64,000 nt of DNA from Glutamicibacter arilaitensis Re117 (GTDB lineage Bacteria > Actinomycetota > Actinomycetes > Actinomycetales > Micrococcaceae): positions 2,170,001 through 2,234,000 of the forward strand of contig NC_014550.1 of the NCBI RefSeq assembly GCF_000197735.1, in the 5' to 3' direction. A program made the translations under genes and the position numbers. Below are positions 38,228 to 51,566 of the stretch, in pieces (the first letter of the stretch is position 1; the number at the start of each line of letters is the position of its first letter). A model generated the notes under the pieces. That model did no database searches. It was not told the origin of the DNA and saw only the letters and a program-made list of their open reading frames with translations.

Positions 38228-39739
38228 CTACAGGTTCTTTGGCGTGGAAACGTTCTCCGGTGCCCATGGACCAACCGTTTCACGGGCAGGCATTGGCTTG
38301 CCGTCGACCAGCTGGCCGGCGTCGGCGAGGTCGCCCACCTTGTGCACGCGCAGCGAGTTGGTGGATCCTGCCTGTCCCGGAGGGGAACCTGCAGCGATGC
38401 AAACCAGGTCGTTGAGGTCAGCCAGTCCCTCGGAGAGCAAAGCTTCGTCCACCTGGGCAGTCATCTTGTCGGTGTGATCGGCGTAGGCCACCAAGCGTGC
38501 CTGCACACCCCACATCAGGGTCATGATGTTGTAGGTCTGCTGCAGCGGGGTGAAGGCCAGAACCGGCTTCTTCGGGCGCAGACGCGAGAGGCGCCGTGCC
38601 GAGTCACCGGACTGGGTGAAGGCGACGATGTACTTCGCATCGAGCTGATCGGCGATTTCCACTGCGGCGCGAGTGATCGCACCGCCGCGGGTCTTCGGCT
38701 TGGAGCCCAGGCGTGGAATGCGATCCAGTCCGTGCTCTTCGGTCGAAGAGATGATCCGCGACATGGTCTCCACGGTTTCCACCGGGTACTCGCCTACCGA
38801 GGTCTCCCCCGAGAGCATGACCGCGTCGGCACCGTCGAGCACCGCGTTGGCGCAGTCCGAAGCCTCGGCACGGGTCGGGGTTGGCGATTCGATCATCGAT
38901 TCAAGCACCTGGGTGGCGACGATGACCGGCTTCGCCCAGCGGCGAGCCAGCTCGACCGCACGCTTCTGCACCAGTGGAACTTCTTCCAATGGCAACTCGA
39001 CGCCCAAGTCGCCTCGGGCGACCATGATCGCGTCGAAGGCGTTGACGATTTCTTCCAGTGCCGCCACGGCCTGCGGCTTCTCGATCTTGGCGATGACCGG
39101 CACACGGCGGCCTTCTTCATCCATGATCTCGTGGACACGCTGGATGTCTTCGGCGTTGCGCACGAAGGACAGGGCGACCATGTCGATGCCGGCACGGATG
39201 GCCCAGCGCAGGTCGTCCTCATCCTTTTCGCTCAGCGCAGGCACGTTCACGGCCACGCCAGGCAGGTTGATGCCCTTGTTGTTGGACACTTCGCCGCCCA
39301 CGACGACCTCGGAGCGCACGGTCTTCTCGTCGACCGCAATGGCCTTGAGCTTGACCTTGCCGTCATTGATCAGCAGGAAGTCCCCTGGCTGCACGTCGGT
39401 AGGAAGTCCCTTGAAGGTGGTGGAGCACAGGTTGCGAGTGCCTTCGATGTCATCGATGGTAATGGTGAATTCTTCACCGGCTTCCAGGATGTACTTGGCG
39501 TTGTCCTTGAAGCGTCCCAGACGGATCTTCGGACCCTGCAGGTCGGCGAAGATGCCGACCGCGCGGCCGATCTCAGCGGCCGCAGTGCGCACATTCGCCA
39601 GGGATTGTGCGTGCATGGAGTGGTCTCCATGGCTCATGTTCAAACGGGCTACGTCTACGCCCGCTTTCAGTACCGCTACAGTGTTTTCATAACTAGCCAG
39701 GGCGGGGCCCCAGGTTGCCACAATCTTTGCGCGTCTCAT
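38228..39739 (-). CDS. pyk: Pyruvate kinase
   Basis: A 503-residue glycolytic enzyme making pyruvate and ATP from phosphoenolpyruvate and ADP. The opening is MRRAKIVATWGPA, followed by RLNMSHGDH and GIFADLQGPKIRLG. The catalytic signature is VIAKIEKPQAV with the essential lysine, then MVARGDLGVELP and ATQVLESMI. The C-terminal regulatory domain follows. The ATG at 39739 is chosen because pyruvate kinases begin there; the open frame extends another 30 codons upstream. The first motif has tryptophan where phenylalanine or valine is more common. Confidence 0.97.
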   Translation of the reverse strand: MRRAKIVATWGPALASYENTVAVLKAGVDVARLNMSHGDHSMHAQSLANVRTAAAEIGRAVGIFADLQGPKIRLGRFKDNAKYILEAGEEFTITIDDIEGTRNLCSTTFKGLPTDVQPGDFLLINDGKVKLKAIAVDEKTVRSEVVVGGEVSNNKGINLPGVAVNVPALSEKDEDDLRWAIRAGIDMVALSFVRNAEDIQRVHEIMDEEGRRVPVIAKIEKPQAVAALEEIVNAFDAIMVARGDLGVELPLEEVPLVQKRAVELARRWAKPVIVATQVLESMIESPTPTRAEASDCANAVLDGADAVMLSGETSVGEYPVETVETMSRIISSTEEHGLDRIPRLGSKPKTRGGAITRAAVEIADQLDAKYIVAFTQSGDSARRLSRLRPKKPVLAFTPLQQTYNIMTLMWGVQARLVAYADHTDKMTAQVDEALLSEGLADLNDLVCIAAGSPPGQAGSTNSLRVHKVGDLADAGQLVDGKPMPARETVGPWAPENVSTPKNL

Positions 39740-39776
39740 TCCGTCAGCCAAATGCCTTTCATGTTCACATAGGCAA

Positions 39777-39811
39777 AATGCGGCCCACCCGGTATTCGGG
39801 TGTGCCGCATT
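39777..39811 (-). terminator. Terminator of the gltBD unit
   Basis: The sequence aatgcggc, then cacccg, loop, cgggtg and gccgcatt form a nearly continuous stem just after the gltD stop codon, and TTTTG follows on the minus strand. Confidence 0.8.
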
Positions 39812-39825
39812 CAAGCCTATGTCAC

Positions 39826-41287
39826 TCAAATGATGCTAATGGCCCTATCAGTAGGAGCAACTGGTGCAGGAAGGGTAGTCGAGCCCATGAGGAACTTGTC
39901 GACCGAGGCCGCGCATGCGCGCCCCTCGGCGATAGCCCACACGATCAGCGACTGTCCCCGACCGGCGTCTCCGGCGACGAAAACCGATTCAGTGTTCGTC
40001 ATGTAGTAGCCATCTCGGGCGACGTTGCCCCGGTTGTCGAATTCGATACTGACCTGTTCGTCCAGTCCGGATACTTCCGGACCAGTGAACCCGAGGGCAA
40101 GCAAAACCAGATCCGCTTTGATTACGCGTTCGGTGCCAAGCTTCGGGAGGCGCTTGCCAGCAACAAATTCTGTCTTAGCAACTGTAACACCGATCACCTT
40201 GTTTTGCTCGATTCCCTCGCCGTTGATGAAGTTCACCGTCGAGGCCAGGTAGGTGCGTTCGCCGCCTTCCTCATGGGAGGACTGCACCTCGAAAAGCACC
40301 GGCATCATCGGCCACGGCTGATCTTCACGGCGTTCGGTGCCCGGCTGCTTGCCGATGGCCAGCGTGGTCACGCTGGCAGCACCCTGGCGCAGGGCGGTGC
40401 CGATGCAGTCGGAACCGGTATCTCCGCCGCCAAGCACAACCACGTGCTTGCCGGCCGCATTGATGCGCGGAACCTCGTGCTGGCCTGCGACCACGCGGTT
40501 GTTCTCGGTGAGGAACTCCATCGCATGGTGCACCCCGTCCAGCTGGTTGCCCGGCACTGGAAGTTCGCGCGGCACGGTGGCACCGGTAGCGACGATGACC
40601 GCGTCGTAGTCGCGGCGCAGCTGCTTCCAGGAGATGTCCTTGCCGATCTCGATGCCGGTGCGGAAGATGGTGCCTTCGGCTTCCATCTGCGCCAGGCGAC
40701 GGTCGATGACCTGCTTTTCCAGCTTGAAGTCCGGGATGCCGAAGCGCAGCAGGCCGCCGATGGCCTCGTCGCGTTCGTACACGGCCACGGTGTGCCCGGC
40801 ACGAGTCAGCTGCTGGGCCGCGGCGAGACCGGCCGGACCGGAACCGACGATCGCCACGCGGTGCTCGGTGTGGCGGGCGGGAGGCTGCGGCACGAAATCG
40901 CCGGCATCCATCAGGTGCTCGGCCAGTTCAGCCTCAACCTGCTTGATGGTCACCGCAGGCTGGTTGATCCCCAGCACGCAGGAAGACTCGCACGGAGCCG
41001 GGCACAGCTTGCCGGTGAGTTCCGGGAAGTTGTTGGTGCTCAGCAGCCGGGCAGCCGCGTCGTCCATCCGGCCCTTGTAGGTCAGGTCGTTGAACTCCGG
41101 GATCAGGTTGCCCAGCGGGCAGCCCGAATGGCAGAATGGGACGCCACAATCCATGCAGCGGCCGGCCTGTTCCTTCAAGGTGCCGGCCTTTTGGCGTTCG
41201 ACGACCTCTTTGTAGTCCATCAGGCGCACCGGAACCGGGCGCTTAGGCTGGGTGACGCGTTCGGTCACCTTCAGGAATCCGCGTGGA

Positions 41288-41295
<8 letters not shown>
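39826..41295 (-). CDS. gltD: Glutamate synthase (NADPH) small subunit
   Basis: A 489-residue beta subunit of glutamate synthase that passes electrons from NADPH through FAD to the large subunit. Two cysteine clusters at the N-terminus (CMDCGVPFCHSGCP and CPAPCESSCVLGI) bind 4Fe-4S centres. The FAD-binding GSGPAGLAAAQQL and the NADPH-binding GGGDTGSDC follow. The start overlaps the end of gltB by 8 bases, so translation is coupled. Confidence 0.96.
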
Positions 41296-45907
<4,612 letters not shown>

Positions 45908-45932
45908 GAGCGTGCCTTTCTGTGGTTCATGC

Positions 45933-45961
45933 AGGATAGGCGCGCGGGGACCGTCGGTAAA
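45933..45961 (-). promoter_or_regulatory. Predicted sigma-70-type promoter of gltBD
   Basis: On the minus strand TTTACC and TATCCT are separated by exactly 17 bases, with the -10 box about 26 bases upstream of the gltB ATG and an AGAAAGG ribosome site between. Confidence 0.65.
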
Positions 45962-46417
45962 GGGTTAGCTTTTCGCAAGGGCTCCGTGCCGCCTGGATGT
46001 TTCATCTAGCTGAAACTTTTCGACGGTGCTAAGCGGGGTTTGCTTGCGCATCGAGGTTTCGGGGACGAACATTTCCCACCTCGTTGTGGTGCTGCACCGG
46101 CGGGCCGATCTAGGGGTCGATGGCCCGGTTTGGTGCGTGGCTCACACGTTACGCCGGTTTTGTTTCTCCCAGACGCGTGCTTATGTTTCCGAAATGTTAA
46201 AAACTTTTGGTCCCGGTGACGCCCAAAAAGCATGTTTCTCCGGTGGCCGAACTCAAAAACCGGATTTTCAGCCGGTTTTGCGTCCCTGCCCATATTTCGG
46301 GCATGTTGCACAGCGGTCGGGAAATTTGCCCAAATTTTGCCGTATTTTTCGCCATACTGGGCCACAGGCACGTCATCAAAGCAGCTGCGGGTGCCACGAA
46401 GCATTGGTTAAAACACC
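45962..46417. other. Noncoding region between gltB promoter and lgt terminator
   Basis: About 455 bases with no supported gene. It is visibly more AT-rich than its neighbours. A terminator-like hairpin occurs at 46256-46279 (aaaaccgg with ccggtttt), followed by five T residues on the minus strand, pointing toward gltB. It may hold a second promoter, an attenuator or a small RNA; none can be proven here. Confidence 0.5.
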
Positions 46418-46451
46418 GGTGGCCGGCAAGCTTGGGTGCTTGCCGGCCACC
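46418..46451 (-). terminator. Terminator of the trp-lgt operon
   Basis: A perfect 14-bp inverted repeat (ggtggccggcaagc and its complement) with a 6-base loop, followed by TGTTTT on the minus strand, stands 30 bases after the lgt stop codon. Confidence 0.85.
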
Positions 46452-46480
46452 TGGATGGTGCGGAAAATGCGAGTTGCCGG

Positions 46481-47521
46481 CTAGTTGCCTTCAGCGTCCG
46501 GTTCAGACGTAGATCGTGCCTGGGTCTTCTCCGAGGCGTTGGAAGCTGGTGCTTCGCCCACCTTGCTTGCCTTGCCAGCTTCGGTTGCTTCGGTTGCTTC
46601 AGCAGCCGCGGCCAGCACGGCTGGTTCCTTGCCAGGCAGGTAGAACGGATCTGCCTGCTGCCCCCGCAACTTGCCCAGCACGAAGACCAGGGCGATGACG
46701 CCAGCGATTACGATACCGATCGCCAACCACTGGTGCACACGCAGTGCCAGCGGGCCGATGGCAATGATTTCGGCCGGGTCCAGCCGCAGCGACTCGGTGA
46801 AGGTACGGCCGATGCCGTACCAAATCATGTAGCAGCAGAACAGCGCACCGCGGCGCAGCTTGAACTTCTTATCCAACCCGATGAGCACGATGGCGCCAAG
46901 AATATTCCACAGTGACTCGTACAAGAAGGTCGGGTGGAAAAGCGTATCGGCGGGCAGCCCGGCCGGGAAGTTGTAGCTGGACGGGTCGATCTCCAAGCCC
47001 CACGGCAAGGTGGTCGGCGCACCGAAGAGTTCCTGGTTGAACCAGTTGCCCCAGCGTCCGGCAGCCTGAGCCAGCAGCAGACCTGGTACGGCCGCATCAA
47101 CGAACGCCGAGAGCCGGATGCCGGATTTGCGGCAGCCGATCCACGCGCCCAAGGCACCGAGCGACACCGCTCCCATGATGCCCAGCCCACCCAGCCAGAT
47201 CTGCGGAATCTCAGCCAGATGGGCTTGCTGCTCGCCGATCCCCAAGTAGTACATCGGGTCGGTGATCAGCACGTGGTAGAGCCGGCCGCCGATGATGCCG
47301 AAGGGAATCGTCCAGATGGCGATGTCCCAGAGCATATCGGAGTTGCCCCCGCGCGCGGTCAGCCGCTTGTTGGTCAGCCACAGCGCGATCAGGATGCCAG
47401 CCAAGATGCACAGCGCGTACGCGTGGATGGTCAGCGGGCCGATCGAAATCTTGGAGAACTCCGGTAGCGGCGAAGGGATGGAGGCGGGCAGGGCCAGCGC
47501 CAGCTGTGCAGCCAGGGCCAT
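46481..47521 (-). CDS. lgt: Prolipoprotein diacylglyceryl transferase
   Basis: A 346-residue membrane enzyme that attaches diacylglycerol to the lipobox cysteine of lipoproteins, here including the two lipoproteins in this window. It has seven membrane helices and the family signature AAGRWGNWFNQELFGAPT. RLYHVLITDP is the conserved periplasmic segment, and an acidic, Ala/Glu-rich C-terminal tail of about 60 residues is usual in actinobacteria. The ATG overlaps the trpA stop codon, so lgt is the last gene of the trp operon, as in related genera. Confidence 0.95.
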   Translation of the reverse strand: MALAAQLALALPASIPSPLPEFSKISIGPLTIHAYALCILAGILIALWLTNKRLTARGGNSDMLWDIAIWTIPFGIIGGRLYHVLITDPMYYLGIGEQQAHLAEIPQIWLGGLGIMGAVSLGALGAWIGCRKSGIRLSAFVDAAVPGLLLAQAAGRWGNWFNQELFGAPTTLPWGLEIDPSSYNFPAGLPADTLFHPTFLYESLWNILGAIVLIGLDKKFKLRRGALFCCYMIWYGIGRTFTESLRLDPAEIIAIGPLALRVHQWLAIGIVIAGVIALVFVLGKLRGQQADPFYLPGKEPAVLAAAAEATEATEAGKASKVGEAPASNASEKTQARSTSEPDAEGN

Positions 47522-48303
47522 CAGGCGCGTCCGCTCAGTTCAGCGGCCAGTGCGCCCACTGCCTTCACTCCCCCGTCACGCAGGGCGGCCACCAGTGCGG
47601 TGCCCACGATCACTCCGTCAGCGTAGGCGCCGATTTCCTCGACGTGCTCGCGGCGCGAAACACCCAAGCCTACGCAGGCGTTTTCGGCGCCGGCGTTGTG
47701 CGCTGCATCCACCACGGCCTGGGCGGCGGAAGATACCTCGGTGCGGGCACCGGTCACGCCCATCAGCGACACGCAGTAGACGAATCCGGAAGAAGCGTCC
47801 ACGGTGCGCTGGACGCGGTCTTCGGTCGAGGATGGCGCGATCAGGAAGACGCGTTCCAGGCCGTACTTTTCGCTGGCTGCCAGCCATTCGTCGGCTTCAT
47901 CCGGGACCAGGTCCGGGGTGATTAGCCCGGCGCCGCCGGCTTCAGCGAAGCGGCGGGAGAACTCGTCCACGCCCAGGCGCAGTACCGGGTTCCAGTAGGT
48001 CATGACCATCACTGCGGCGTTAGTGCGTTCGGTAATGCCGCGCACGATCTCGAAGATCTGCGGAACCTTGAAGCCGTTGGCCAGTGCCTGCACGGTGGCT
48101 TCCTGGATGACTGCGCCGTCCATGACCGGGTCGGAGTACGGAATGCCGATCTCGATGACATCCACCCCGTTTTCGGCCAGGGCCACGGCGGCGTCAATGC
48201 TGGTTTGGACGTCGGGGAAGCCGGCCGGCAGGTAGCCGATCAGGGCCGGACGGCCCTCGGCGCGGGCTGCGGCGATCTTCTCGGCGCTGGTCACGCGGGT
48301 CAT
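47521..48303 (-). CDS. trpA: Tryptophan synthase alpha chain
   Basis: A 260-residue TIM-barrel enzyme that splits indole-3-glycerol phosphate to indole. The catalytic glutamate is in VIEIGIPYSDPVMDG and the catalytic aspartate in LVPDEADEW. The phosphate-binding glycine loop GVSRREHVEEI and VIVGTALV are C-terminal. The start follows the trpB stop codon with no gap, so the two subunits are coupled and made together. Confidence 0.96.
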   Translation of the reverse strand: MTRVTSAEKIAAARAEGRPALIGYLPAGFPDVQTSIDAAVALAENGVDVIEIGIPYSDPVMDGAVIQEATVQALANGFKVPQIFEIVRGITERTNAAVMVMTYWNPVLRLGVDEFSRRFAEAGGAGLITPDLVPDEADEWLAASEKYGLERVFLIAPSSTEDRVQRTVDASSGFVYCVSLMGVTGARTEVSSAAQAVVDAAHNAGAENACVGLGVSRREHVEEIGAYADGVIVGTALVAALRDGGVKAVGALAAELSGRA

Positions 48304-49635
48304 CTACTTCTCCTTCGAATTCTGCGAGCCGGAGTGCTGCGCGGTCGCGGCGGCGATTTCGGCTTCCGCGTCCTTTTCGTCAATCATGTTGAACCAGGCC
48401 GCTGCGGTGCCCACGTCCTTGTCGCCGCGGCCCGAGAGGTTCGCGATGATGATGGTCTCTTCGGGCACGGCGCCTTCGGCGATCTTGCGCTGGGCAATGC
48501 GGATGGTGCCTGCCAGGGCGTGCGCGGATTCGATCGCCGGCAGGATGCCCTCGGTGCGGCATAGCGCCTTGAAGGCGTCCATGGCTTCGGTGTCGGTGAC
48601 CGGTTCGTAGGCTACGCGGCCGATGTCTGCCAGGTAGGCGTGCTCCGGGCCGACGCCCGGGTAGTCCAGGCCTGCGGAGATGGAGTGCGATTCGACAGTC
48701 TGGCCGTCTTCGTCCTGCATCAGGTAGGACTTCGCGCCGTGCAGCACGCCCGGGCGGCCCAGGGTGATGGTTGCGGCGTGGCGGTCGGTGTCTACGCCGT
48801 CGCCGCCAGCTTCGAAGCCGTAAATTTCCACGTCCTTGTCATCCAGGAAGCCGTGGAAGATGCCGATGGCGTTCGAGCCGCCGCCGATGCAGGCGGTGAC
48901 CGCGTCTGGCAGGCGGCCGGCCTGGGCCAGGATCTGCTCGCGGGCCTCGTCGCCGATGACCTCGTGGAAGTAGCGGACCATGGCTGGGAATGGTGCGCCG
49001 CCGGCGGCGGTGCCCAGCAGGTAGTGGGTGTTGTCCACGTTCGCGACCCAGTCGCGCAAGGCTTCGTTGATCGCGTCCTTCAGCGTCTGCGAGCCAACGG
49101 TCACCGGGATGACGGTGGCGCCGAGCAGGCGCATCCGGGCAACGTTCAGCGCCTGGCGGCGAGTGTCTTCGGCGCCCATGTAGACCACGCACTCCAAGCC
49201 CATCAGGGCCGCGGCGGTAGCCGAGGCGACGCCGTGCTGGCCCGCTCCGGTTTCGGCGATGATGCGGGTCTTGCCCATGCGCTTGGCCAGCAATGCCTGG
49301 CCGAGCACGTTGTTGATCTTGTGGCTGCCGGTGTGGTTCAGATCTTCGCGCTTGAGGAAGATGCGCACCCCGCCGCAGTACTGCTCGGAGAAGCGCTTGG
49401 CTTCGGTGAGCAGGGAGGGACGGCCCGAGTAGTTCTTGTTCAGGTCCTTGACCTGGGCGATGAACTCGGGATCGTTCTTGGCCGCTTCGAAGGTCTCGTT
49501 CAGCTCGTCCATGGCGGCCATGAGGGATTCGGGCATCCATCGTCCACCGTAGGCACCAAAGTACGGGCCGCTTGCGTGCCTCAACGACTGTGCATCGATC
49601 GACTGGCCGGTCTCGGAATTGTCCGAAGTGCTCAT
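48304..49635 (-). CDS. trpB: Tryptophan synthase beta chain
   Basis: A 443-residue PLP enzyme joining indole and serine. The PLP lysine is in [10 protein letters not shown], the phosphate loop is GGGSNAIG, and AETGAGQHG marks the substrate carboxylate site. An N-terminal extension of about 25 residues and an acidic tail flank the core. The gap to trpC upstream is about 108 bases and contains a stable hairpin. Confidence 0.96.
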   Translation of the reverse strand: MSTSDNSETGQSIDAQSLRHASGPYFGAYGGRWMPESLMAAMDELNETFEAAKNDPEFIAQVKDLNKNYSGRPSLLTEAKRFSEQYCGGVRIFLKREDLNHTGSHKINNVLGQALLAKRMGKTRIIAETGAGQHGVASATAAALMGLECVVYMGAEDTRRQALNVARMRLLGATVIPVTVGSQTLKDAINEALRDWVANVDNTHYLLGTAAGGAPFPAMVRYFHEVIGDEAREQILAQAGRLPDAVTACIGGGSNAIGIFHGFLDDKDVEIYGFEAGGDGVDTDRHAATITLGRPGVLHGAKSYLMQDEDGQTVESHSISAGLDYPGVGPEHAYLADIGRVAYEPVTDTEAMDAFKALCRTEGILPAIESAHALAGTIRIAQRKIAEGAVPEETIIIANLSGRGDKDVGTAAAWFNMIDEKDAEAEIAAATAQHSGSQNSKEK

Positions 49636-49679
49636 CGATTCCCTCTTTTCTTCTACGAAGCTTGATTCGTGGTAAGTCT

Positions 49680-49710
49680 CGTGCCCCGCCGGAAACTCCT
49701 GCGGGGCACG
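49680..49710 (-). other. Intra-operon hairpin between trpC and trpB
   Basis: A perfect 10-bp stem (cgtgccccgc and its complement) with an 11-base loop lies in the only sizeable gap of the trpCBA run. No T tract follows on the minus strand. It may modulate mRNA stability or read-through. Confidence 0.55.
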
Positions 49711-49743
49711 AAAAGCTGTTGTAGGTCCTTCACCGCCGCGCGG

Positions 49744-50568
49744 CTAGCGCTGCGGTTTGGCCTCGGTACCAGCGGTGATGAACGCGGCGACCGTAGCGCG
49801 CGGATCGGCATGCTTCACCAGCGCCTCGCCAACCAGGATGGCATCGGCACCGGCCGCACCGTATTGGGCGACCTGGTCGATGGATTCCACACCGGACTCG
49901 GCGACGATGACTGCCTGGGCAGGCAGCAGCGGGGCGAGCTTGCCGAAGGTGGCCGGATCGACATCCAGCGTCTTCAGATTGCGCACGTTCACGCCGATGA
50001 TCTTCGCCCCGGCCTTGACGGCACGGGCGATTTCTTCCTCGGTGTGGGTCTCCACCAGGGCGTTCATTCCCAGCTGGTGGGTCAATTCTAGGAAAGATGC
50101 CAGCAAATCATCATTTAGCGCCGCAACAATGAGCAACACGAGGTCAGCACCGTGGGCGCGGGCCTCGTAGATCTGGTACTCATCGACGGTGAAATCCTTG
50201 CGCAGCACCGGGATCTGCACCGCGGCGCGCACGGCATCCAGATCCTCCAGCGAACCGCCGAAGCGGCGTGCTTCGGTCAGCACCGAGATCACCGAGGCGC
50301 CACCGGCCTGGTATTCGGCGGCCAGCACCGCCGGCGCCGGGATGTCAGCCAGTGCGCCCTTGGATGGGGACTTGCGCTTGACCTCGGAGATCACCCGCAG
50401 GGTGGTGTCGCGGGCTGCTTGGTCCGCGTGGCCGCCCAAAGCGGCGAATGCGTCCAGTGCCGGGGCGGCTTGGGCTGCTGCCGCCTTGATCGCTTCCAGG
50501 CTGGTGATTGCGCGACGGGCGCCCAGGTCTTCCCGGACGCCCGCGATGATGTCATCAAGAACAGTCAA
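49744..50568 (-). CDS. trpC: Indole-3-glycerol phosphate synthase
   Basis: A 274-residue TIM-barrel enzyme closing the indole ring. Signature segments are [14 protein letters not shown] (substrate-binding, catalytic lysine), [20 protein letters not shown] (catalytic lysine) and LVETHTEEE. It is not fused to trpF. It starts 1 base after the stop of the small HGxxPAAW-like gene and is part of the trpE-to-lgt operon. Confidence 0.96.
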   Translation of the reverse strand: MTVLDDIIAGVREDLGARRAITSLEAIKAAAAQAAPALDAFAALGGHADQAARDTTLRVISEVKRKSPSKGALADIPAPAVLAAEYQAGGASVISVLTEARRFGGSLEDLDAVRAAVQIPVLRKDFTVDEYQIYEARAHGADLVLLIVAALNDDLLASFLELTHQLGMNALVETHTEEEIARAVKAGAKIIGVNVRNLKTLDVDPATFGKLAPLLPAQAVIVAESGVESIDQVAQYGAAGADAILVGEALVKHADPRATVAAFITAGTEAKPQR

Positions 50569-50569
50569 T

Positions 50570-50818
50570 TTAGTGCGATGCTCCGCTGCGGTGCCCGCCG
50601 ACGCCGAAACCGGCTGCCTTCAGGATCCAGCCCAGAACCAAGCCCAGAAGCACGATGCCGCAGCCAACCCAGACGATGGACCAGGCGAAGTAGGCGAAAG
50701 CGATGCCGGCCACGACAGTACCGACGATCATCGTCAGCACGCAGGCCCAAGCTGCGATGGAGTTACCGTGGCCAATCTCTTCGGTGTATACCGGATCGAT
50801 CTCGGTGTTCTGCGACAT
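50570..50818 (-). CDS. HGxxPAAW-family small membrane protein
   Basis: An 82-residue protein with the family's N-terminal motif in variant form (HGNSIAAW, where most members have HGxxPAAW). Two membrane helices follow ([20 protein letters not shown] and [18 protein letters not shown]). The ATG at 50818 is preceded by GGAGA; longer in-frame starts lack family similarity. Its place between the Trp-associated membrane protein and trpC is conserved in actinobacteria, but the function is unknown. Confidence 0.88.
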   Translation of the reverse strand: MSQNTEIDPVYTEEIGHGNSIAAWACVLTMIVGTVVAGIAFAYFAWSIVWVGCGIVLLGLVLGWILKAAGFGVGGHRSGASH

Positions 50819-50975
50819 GTTTCGATGTCTCCTCATGTTGTGATGCTGCGTCGTTGCAGGGCGTTGCTGCCCGTGACGTTGGTCTTCAGGTTCCATTCTG
50901 CCACTTGAGCGCGAGAACCTCCTATTTCAGGAGCGTTCGTTTCGTGCTGGTGGCGCGAATCACCTTGGGCGCGGG

Positions 50976-51566
50976 CTATTTTTCGCCCGAGGTCGGGTCC
51001 TCCCCGGCCGAAAGCTGCTCCCAATTCGCGATGTTGCGCGAGGAAGCATCCTTGGGTTCTACCGCGGTTTTCGCGGCCTGGCGGTCGTACTTGCTGGCCT
51101 TGGTCGGCCAGCGTGAGGCGAAGATGAACACCAGCACGGCCTGCAGAGCGATCAGCACACCGGCCAGCACGGCCACTGCCGGCCACACGGTCAGCGTGTA
51201 TTCGCCGGCGTTCTGGGCCAGGCCCGTCGCTTCGGAGACCACCGTGGAGGCGGCGGCTTGCGGATCCTTCAGCGCGCCGATTCCGGCGACGATGACCGTG
51301 GCACCAGCCAGCAGGCAGATGGCTGCGATGATGTAGCGGGCGAGATTCCCGGCGATCAGCAGCGCCAGCGAACCGGCCAGCACCACCACGCAGACCGCGG
51401 TGACCGAAGCGGCGGCGGTCGCCCCGTCGATCACGATCTGCGGGATCTGCACTGAGCTGGAGACCACATCGACGGTGATCCAGGTGCGCGTTGCCGACCA
51501 GAGGCCGATCAAGGCGCCGAGCATGCCGAAGAAGGCAAGGTTCCGGGCGCTGGTCAATTTCTTCAC
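50976..51566 (-). CDS. Trp biosynthesis-associated membrane protein (TIGR02234-type)
   Basis: A 196-residue protein with four membrane helices: LAFFGMLGALIGLWSA, AASVTAVCVVVLAGSLALLIA, YIIAAICLLAGATVIVAGIG and AVAVLAGVLIALQAVLVFIFA. The tail is cytoplasmic and charged. The GTG start at 51566 overlaps the trpE stop codon. The family is found only beside actinobacterial trp genes and is suspected to act in tryptophan or precursor transport, but this is unproven. Confidence 0.88.
   Translation of the reverse strand: MKKLTSARNLAFFGMLGALIGLWSATRTWITVDVVSSSVQIPQIVIDGATAAASVTAVCVVVLAGSLALLIAGNLARYIIAAICLLAGATVIVAGIGALKDPQAAASTVVSEATGLAQNAGEYTLTVWPAVAVLAGVLIALQAVLVFIFASRWPTKASKYDRQAAKTAVEPKDASSRNIANWEQLSAGEDPTSGEK

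Noticed and set aside
46006..46404. A 132-codon minus-strand frame upstream of gltB
   Set aside because: No ribosome site, no recognisable family, unlikely residue composition, and a terminator-like hairpin inside it. Treated as noncoding.
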